Assembly: GCA_009774625.1 (NCBI GenBank)
Contig: VSOB01000073.1
Coordinates: forward strand, 1-13,662
From: Lachnospiraceae bacterium
Lineage (GTDB): Bacteria > Bacillota > Clostridia > Lachnospirales > Lachnospiraceae
Length of the DNA: 13,662 bases
Reading direction: 5' to 3'
Shown: positions 13,557-13,662 of the stretch, in pieces
Layout: each line of letters begins with the position of its first letter
Numbering within the stretch: the stretch's first letter is position 1
Position numbers and translations under genes: made by a program
The notes under the pieces: model-generated
The model's database searches: none
What the model was told of the DNA's origin: nothing
What the model saw: the letters and a program-made list of their open reading frames with translations, nothing else

Positions 13557-13662
13557 GTATCATTTTCCTCTTATAATTTGCAAAAGTGTACGTTTACAAA
13601 CAAAGAGTAAATTGGGGAGGAATGGCTTTTCAATTTTATTGCATATTCAGTATTTGTATGGT

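Noticed and set aside
13557..13662. Short open frames at the right edge, including a plus-strand ATG after GGGGAGG
   Set aside because: The purine tract is one base from the ATG, the frames are too short to judge at the edge, and no family is recognisable.

Overview
The window looks like chromosomal DNA of a Gram-positive anaerobe of the class Clostridia, most likely a gut Lachnospiraceae. This is inferred from the Firmicutes-type ribosome binding sites (AGGAGG variants), the sigma-A promoters, a lipoprotein-type substrate-binding protein, the KtrAB-type potassium system, and the style of the HisRS and amidase proteins. No database search was possible. All recognisable genes lie on the minus strand, so transcription runs from the right edge to the left edge.

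Right part (about 10.7-13.6 kb): an AT-rich two-gene module for O-acylation of a cell-surface polymer. It has an AlgI/DltB-like MBOAT O-acyltransferase, followed 16 nt later by an AlgX/AlgJ-like DHHW-family SGNH protein, and closes with an intrinsic terminator. The MBOAT frame is cut by one in-frame TAA inside its conserved N-terminal half.

Middle part (about 2.9-10.7 kb): a more GC-balanced housekeeping run. It reads holA (DNA polymerase III delta subunit), hisS (histidyl-tRNA synthetase), aspS (aspartyl-tRNA synthetase), an Sfp-type 4'-phosphopantetheinyl transferase whose ATG overlaps the aspS stop, a small leaderless N-acetylmuramoyl-L-alanine amidase, and ktrB-ktrA (potassium uptake). 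Two near-identical 25-bp repeats exactly 60 bp apart, each carrying an extended -10 box, sit upstream of holA. hisS has its own candidate promoter with a small inverted repeat in the spacer.

Left part (1-2.9 kb): the start of a branched-chain amino-acid-type ABC uptake operon, livJ (lipoprotein receptor), livH and livM (permeases). livJ has a near-consensus promoter followed at once by a long hairpin. A strong bidirectional terminator separates livJ from livH, and livH has its own extended -10 promoter with a dyad next to its -35. livM is cut by an in-frame TAG at a position that is Tyr in the family; its reading frame then continues open to the left edge.

I see no CRISPR array, transposase, prophage, tRNA, rRNA, T-box or clearly new multi-gene system. 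The points most worth checking are the two single-codon nonsense interruptions, the leader and operator structures of the liv genes, the tandem promoter repeats, and the atypical acylation module.
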